From assembly GCA_019113985.1 (NCBI GenBank), contig DXGJ01000049.1:1-55290 (forward strand): a stretch of DNA of 55,290 bases. Direction: 5' to 3'. Each line of letters begins with the position of its first letter. The first letter of the stretch is position 1. Below are positions 53,610 to 55,290 of this stretch, one piece after another. A program made the position numbers and the translations under genes. The notes below the pieces were generated by a model, which saw nothing but the letters and a program-made list of their open reading frames with translations, was not told the DNA's origin and made no database searches. This DNA is from Candidatus Levilactobacillus faecigallinarum. GTDB lineage: Bacteria > Bacillota > Bacilli > Lactobacillales > Lactobacillaceae.

Positions 53610-54128
53610 TTACTCGAGTCCCTCCATCAAGTCGACCACAACCTGGTGCTGGTCCAAATCGACCTGCTTAATCACCTGGTCGATCTTGGGCAACAGCAAG
53701 TCCGATTGGCCTGGTCGGGCGACCACCCAAACGTCATTAGCACCCGGCGACAAGATTTCCTTAATCTGTCCCAAGTTCTCACCGTCTTCGGTCACCACAT
53801 CCAGCCCCACGATCTGGTGGTAATAATACTCACCCGGCTCGAGGTCATCGGCCTGTAACGCATCGTCCGTGACCTTCAAGGTCGCCGTTTTGAGGCTTTC
53901 AACATCGTTGATCGATGGCCGACCGTCAAAGCTCAACAGGTAGAAGCTCTTATGCCGCCGCATGGTCTTGATCTTTAGGGTCGTTGCCTGCGTCTGTCCC
54001 GGCATGAAGGCCAGCAGGGTCGACCCCACCGCAAACCGCTTTTCGGGGAAGTCAGTCGTCGCGACGACCCGCACCTCACCCTTGATTCCGTGTGTGTTGA
54101 CTAGTGTTCCCACCGTATAGTACGCCAT
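53610..54128 (-). CDS. rimM: Ribosome maturation factor RimM
   Basis: The 172-residue protein has an N-terminal RimM barrel (YTVGTLVNTHGIKGEVRVVA, about 4-23) and a C-terminal PRC-barrel (YYYHQIVGLDVVTEDGENLG, EILSPGANDVWVVARPGQSD, LLLPKIDQVIKQVDLDQHQV). It aids 16S 3'-domain maturation around S19. GGAGAGCGACC precedes the ATG. A 107-nt gap with an attenuator-like hairpin separates it from khpA. Confidence 0.96.
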   Translation of the reverse strand: MAYYTVGTLVNTHGIKGEVRVVATTDFPEKRFAVGSTLLAFMPGQTQATTLKIKTMRRHKSFYLLSFDGRPSINDVESLKTATLKVTDDALQADDLEPGEYYYHQIVGLDVVTEDGENLGQIKEILSPGANDVWVVARPGQSDLLLPKIDQVIKQVDLDQHQVVVDLMEGLE

Positions 54129-54210
54129 GGTCGCTCTCCAATCTATTTTTTGGTTCCCACAAGTGTCCCTGTGGTTGGCTACAAATTTCTGTTAGTTATT
54201 TAATGATACA

Positions 54211-54244
54211 AAAAACTCGAGGAAACGTTGCCGCCTCACTCGAG
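54211..54244 (-). terminator. Intra-operon terminator/attenuator at the khpA 3' end
   Basis: On the minus strand CTCGAG (54239-54244) pairs with CTCGAG (54216-54221) across a 17-nt loop, followed by six T. The upstream arm includes the last codons and stop of khpA. It would reduce transcription into rimM-trmD. Confidence 0.6.
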
Positions 54245-54496
54245 AGTCTTTGCCGGGTGGTCATCAATGATGAGTCGAACCCGTTTATTACCCTGTACGC
54301 GCACGCTATAGACGATTGTCCGAATAGCCTGTGCAACACGGCCTTGCTTCCCGATCACCCGACCGACATCGTCCGGATGAACGGCTAACCGATACTCATA
54401 AAACCGATCGGTCTCCGTCATGTTGATGGATAACTCGTCCGGATGTTCTACGAGTGGGCTCACTATTGCAAGTATTAATGCCTTAAAATCGGTCAT
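54236..54496 (-). CDS. khpA: KH-domain RNA-binding protein KhpA (YlqC)
   Basis: The 86-residue protein has one KH domain: FYEYRLAVHPDDVGRVIGKQ with the GxxG loop in VIGKQGRVAQAIRTIVYSVR (residues 45-64). KhpA works with KhpB/EloR in RNA binding and cell elongation in Firmicutes. It lies 9 nt after rpsP, the conserved place. The stop codon is inside the arm of an attenuator-like hairpin. Confidence 0.95.
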   Translation of the reverse strand: MTDFKALILAIVSPLVEHPDELSINMTETDRFYEYRLAVHPDDVGRVIGKQGRVAQAIRTIVYSVRVQGNKRVRLIIDDHPAKTLE

Positions 54497-54505
54497 GGCT
54501 AATCA

Positions 54506-54781
54506 CTACTTTTTAGTGTATTTAGCTTCGTGGTATTGCTTCATGATCCCGGCGTTGGAAAGTAAGTTCTTAACCGTATCTGAAGGTTGAGCACCATTGT
54601 TCAACCAGTTCATGATGGATTCTTCATTTAACTTAACTTCGGCAGGCTTCGTAATTGGGTTGTAAGTCCCAACGTTTTCGATAAACCGGCCATCCCGAGG
54701 GCTCCGAGAATCGGCAACCACGATTCGGTAGAATGGGCGCTTCTTAGAACCCATCCGCTTTAAACGAATCTTTACTGACAT
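54506..54781 (-). CDS. rpsP: 30S ribosomal protein S16
   Basis: The 91-residue protein is a full-length S16: [60 protein letters not shown] and [21 protein letters not shown] strong AGGAGGTG site precedes the ATG. It opens the rpsP-khpA-rimM-trmD run. The gene ffh, the usual upstream neighbour, is not directly adjacent here. Confidence 0.97.
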   Translation of the reverse strand: MSVKIRLKRMGSKKRPFYRIVVADSRSPRDGRFIENVGTYNPITKPAEVKLNEESIMNWLNNGAQPSDTVKNLLSNAGIMKQYHEAKYTKK

Positions 54782-54868
54782 GTAGACACCTCCTGTATTT
54801 CTTTCAACGAATAATAATATACCAGTTTCTAGATATGATGTAAAGAGTTTTTTCTTTACACCTTCAAA

Positions 54869-55162
54869 TTATTCGAAAGATTGTTGTAACCAGGCGATGA
54901 CGTTCGGGGTTAGGCTGGCTTGATGGCGACTAATCCAGCGTTGCACGGCTCCATAATCCGTAAAATCCAAAACCGGCTGGACAATCCCCGCCGCCTGTAA
55001 ATCCCGGACAAATTTTAAATCCGCAACGCTCATCGGTGCCCGGTACAGGGGATTCTCCGCCGCGCGTTCCGCCCACTCATCGGCCAAGATTGCCCGAGCA
55101 TTGCGATAAGCCGCCGTCTGCAACAGCAGACCTCTAAGTTCCGTCGCCGTCAAATACGTCAT
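54869..55162 (-). CDS. Small protein of unknown function
   Basis: This 97-residue, probably all-helical soluble protein (MTYLTATELRGLLLQTAAYR, MSVADLKFVRDLQAAGIVQP, AVQRWISRHQASLTPNVIAW) is not one I recognise. The start is ATG 55162, because AGAGGAG lies 8 nt upstream. Its ATG overlaps the TGA of the gene to its right by ATGA, so the two are translationally coupled and may work together. It lies between that gene and rpsP, where ffh would usually be. Confidence 0.7.
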   Translation of the reverse strand: MTYLTATELRGLLLQTAAYRNARAILADEWAERAAENPLYRAPMSVADLKFVRDLQAAGIVQPVLDFTDYGAVQRWISRHQASLTPNVIAWLQQSFE

Positions 55163-55290
55163 CCGCCCATCTCCTCTCGCATTCCCCGCCATTGGGGATC
55201 GTCACTCAAACTAATCACGTTTCCCGGGGCCCGCTGAACCGAGAACGCCGCCGCGGGACTGGTCAATAACCAGAGTACCTCACAGGCCAC
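55159..55290 (-). CDS. C-terminal end of a gene cut by the window edge
   Basis: The last 43 codons are visible (VACEVLWLLTSPAAAFSVQR at the window edge, ending MREEMGG) and stop at TGA 55159-55161. The frame is open to the edge and overlaps the next gene by ATGA. The segment VLWLLTSPAAAF faintly resembles the late helix of short-chain dehydrogenases, but too little is present to name it. Confidence 0.55.
   Translation of the reverse strand: MACEVLWLLTSPAAAFSVQRAPGNVISLSDDPQWRGMREEMGG

Noticed and set aside
52733-55290. tRNA or rRNA genes near the ribosomal protein cluster
   Set aside because: No cloverleaf or conserved T-loop sequence was found; intergenic gaps are too short.

Overview
The window looks like a chromosomal piece of a fairly GC-rich heterofermentative lactobacillus, Levilactobacillus-like. 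That rests on the type I-E repeat sequence, the KxYKxGKxW/LPXTG surface protein, a C69 dipeptidase, an L-2-hydroxyisocaproate dehydrogenase-like enzyme, a complete lower mevalonate operon, and Bacilli synteny in two blocks (dinG-ypmB-aspB-dnaD and rpsP-khpA-rimM-trmD-rplS). The genus is an inference. I saw no rRNA or tRNA.

Left end (1-4.2 kb): two short type I-E CRISPR arrays, both read leftward, with clearly homologous leaders and no cas genes anywhere in the window. Between them lie two decayed MFS transporters and a GNAT-like gene.

4.2-19.4 kb, accessory metabolism and small regulators: a PLP aminotransferase with a palindrome in its promoter; an SGNH esterase/PadR pair with an 18-bp palindrome in a near-consensus promoter; a YeiL-like Crp/Fnr regulator divergent from a nucleoside hydrolase; an ECF sigma/anti-sigma pair whose sigma start may carry a frameshift; an operon of membrane acyltransferase, acyl-CoA ligase and an orphan TauA/SsuA-like binding protein; a quinone oxidoreductase/HxlR pair; a phosphoesterase and a methyltransferase.

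19.6-21.1 kb: an IS200/IS605-type element with an intact TnpB nuclease and no TnpA. It appears to have inserted between a secreted-protein gene and that gene's terminator.

21.1-32 kb, housekeeping: dnaD, aspB, a ypmB-like gene, dinG, then mvk-mvaD-phosphomevalonate kinase-fni, which converts mevalonate to the interconvertible IPP/DMAPP pool.

32-52 kb, mixed accessory and metabolic genes: a large secreted protein, a RelB/DinJ-type antitoxin with a PemK/MazF-like toxin, an RsmF-like rRNA methyltransferase, a Cof phosphatase, a DUF2798 membrane protein, an LPXTG protein with 48-nt repeats, glpK, a tautomerase, a YitT protein, a C69 dipeptidase, a YjeM-like permease, kup, an FMN-reductase/acetyltransferase fusion, a P-loop kinase and an L-2-hydroxyacid dehydrogenase.

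Right end (52.3-55.3 kb): rplS, trmD, rimM, khpA and rpsP, then a small unknown gene and the C-terminal end of a gene cut by the window edge. Most gene ends are marked by strong Rho-independent hairpins. No single overwhelming new system is visible. The best candidates are the acyltransferase/acyl-CoA ligase/binding-protein operon, the hybrid toxin-antitoxin pair, the reductase-acetyltransferase fusion and the TnpB insertion.
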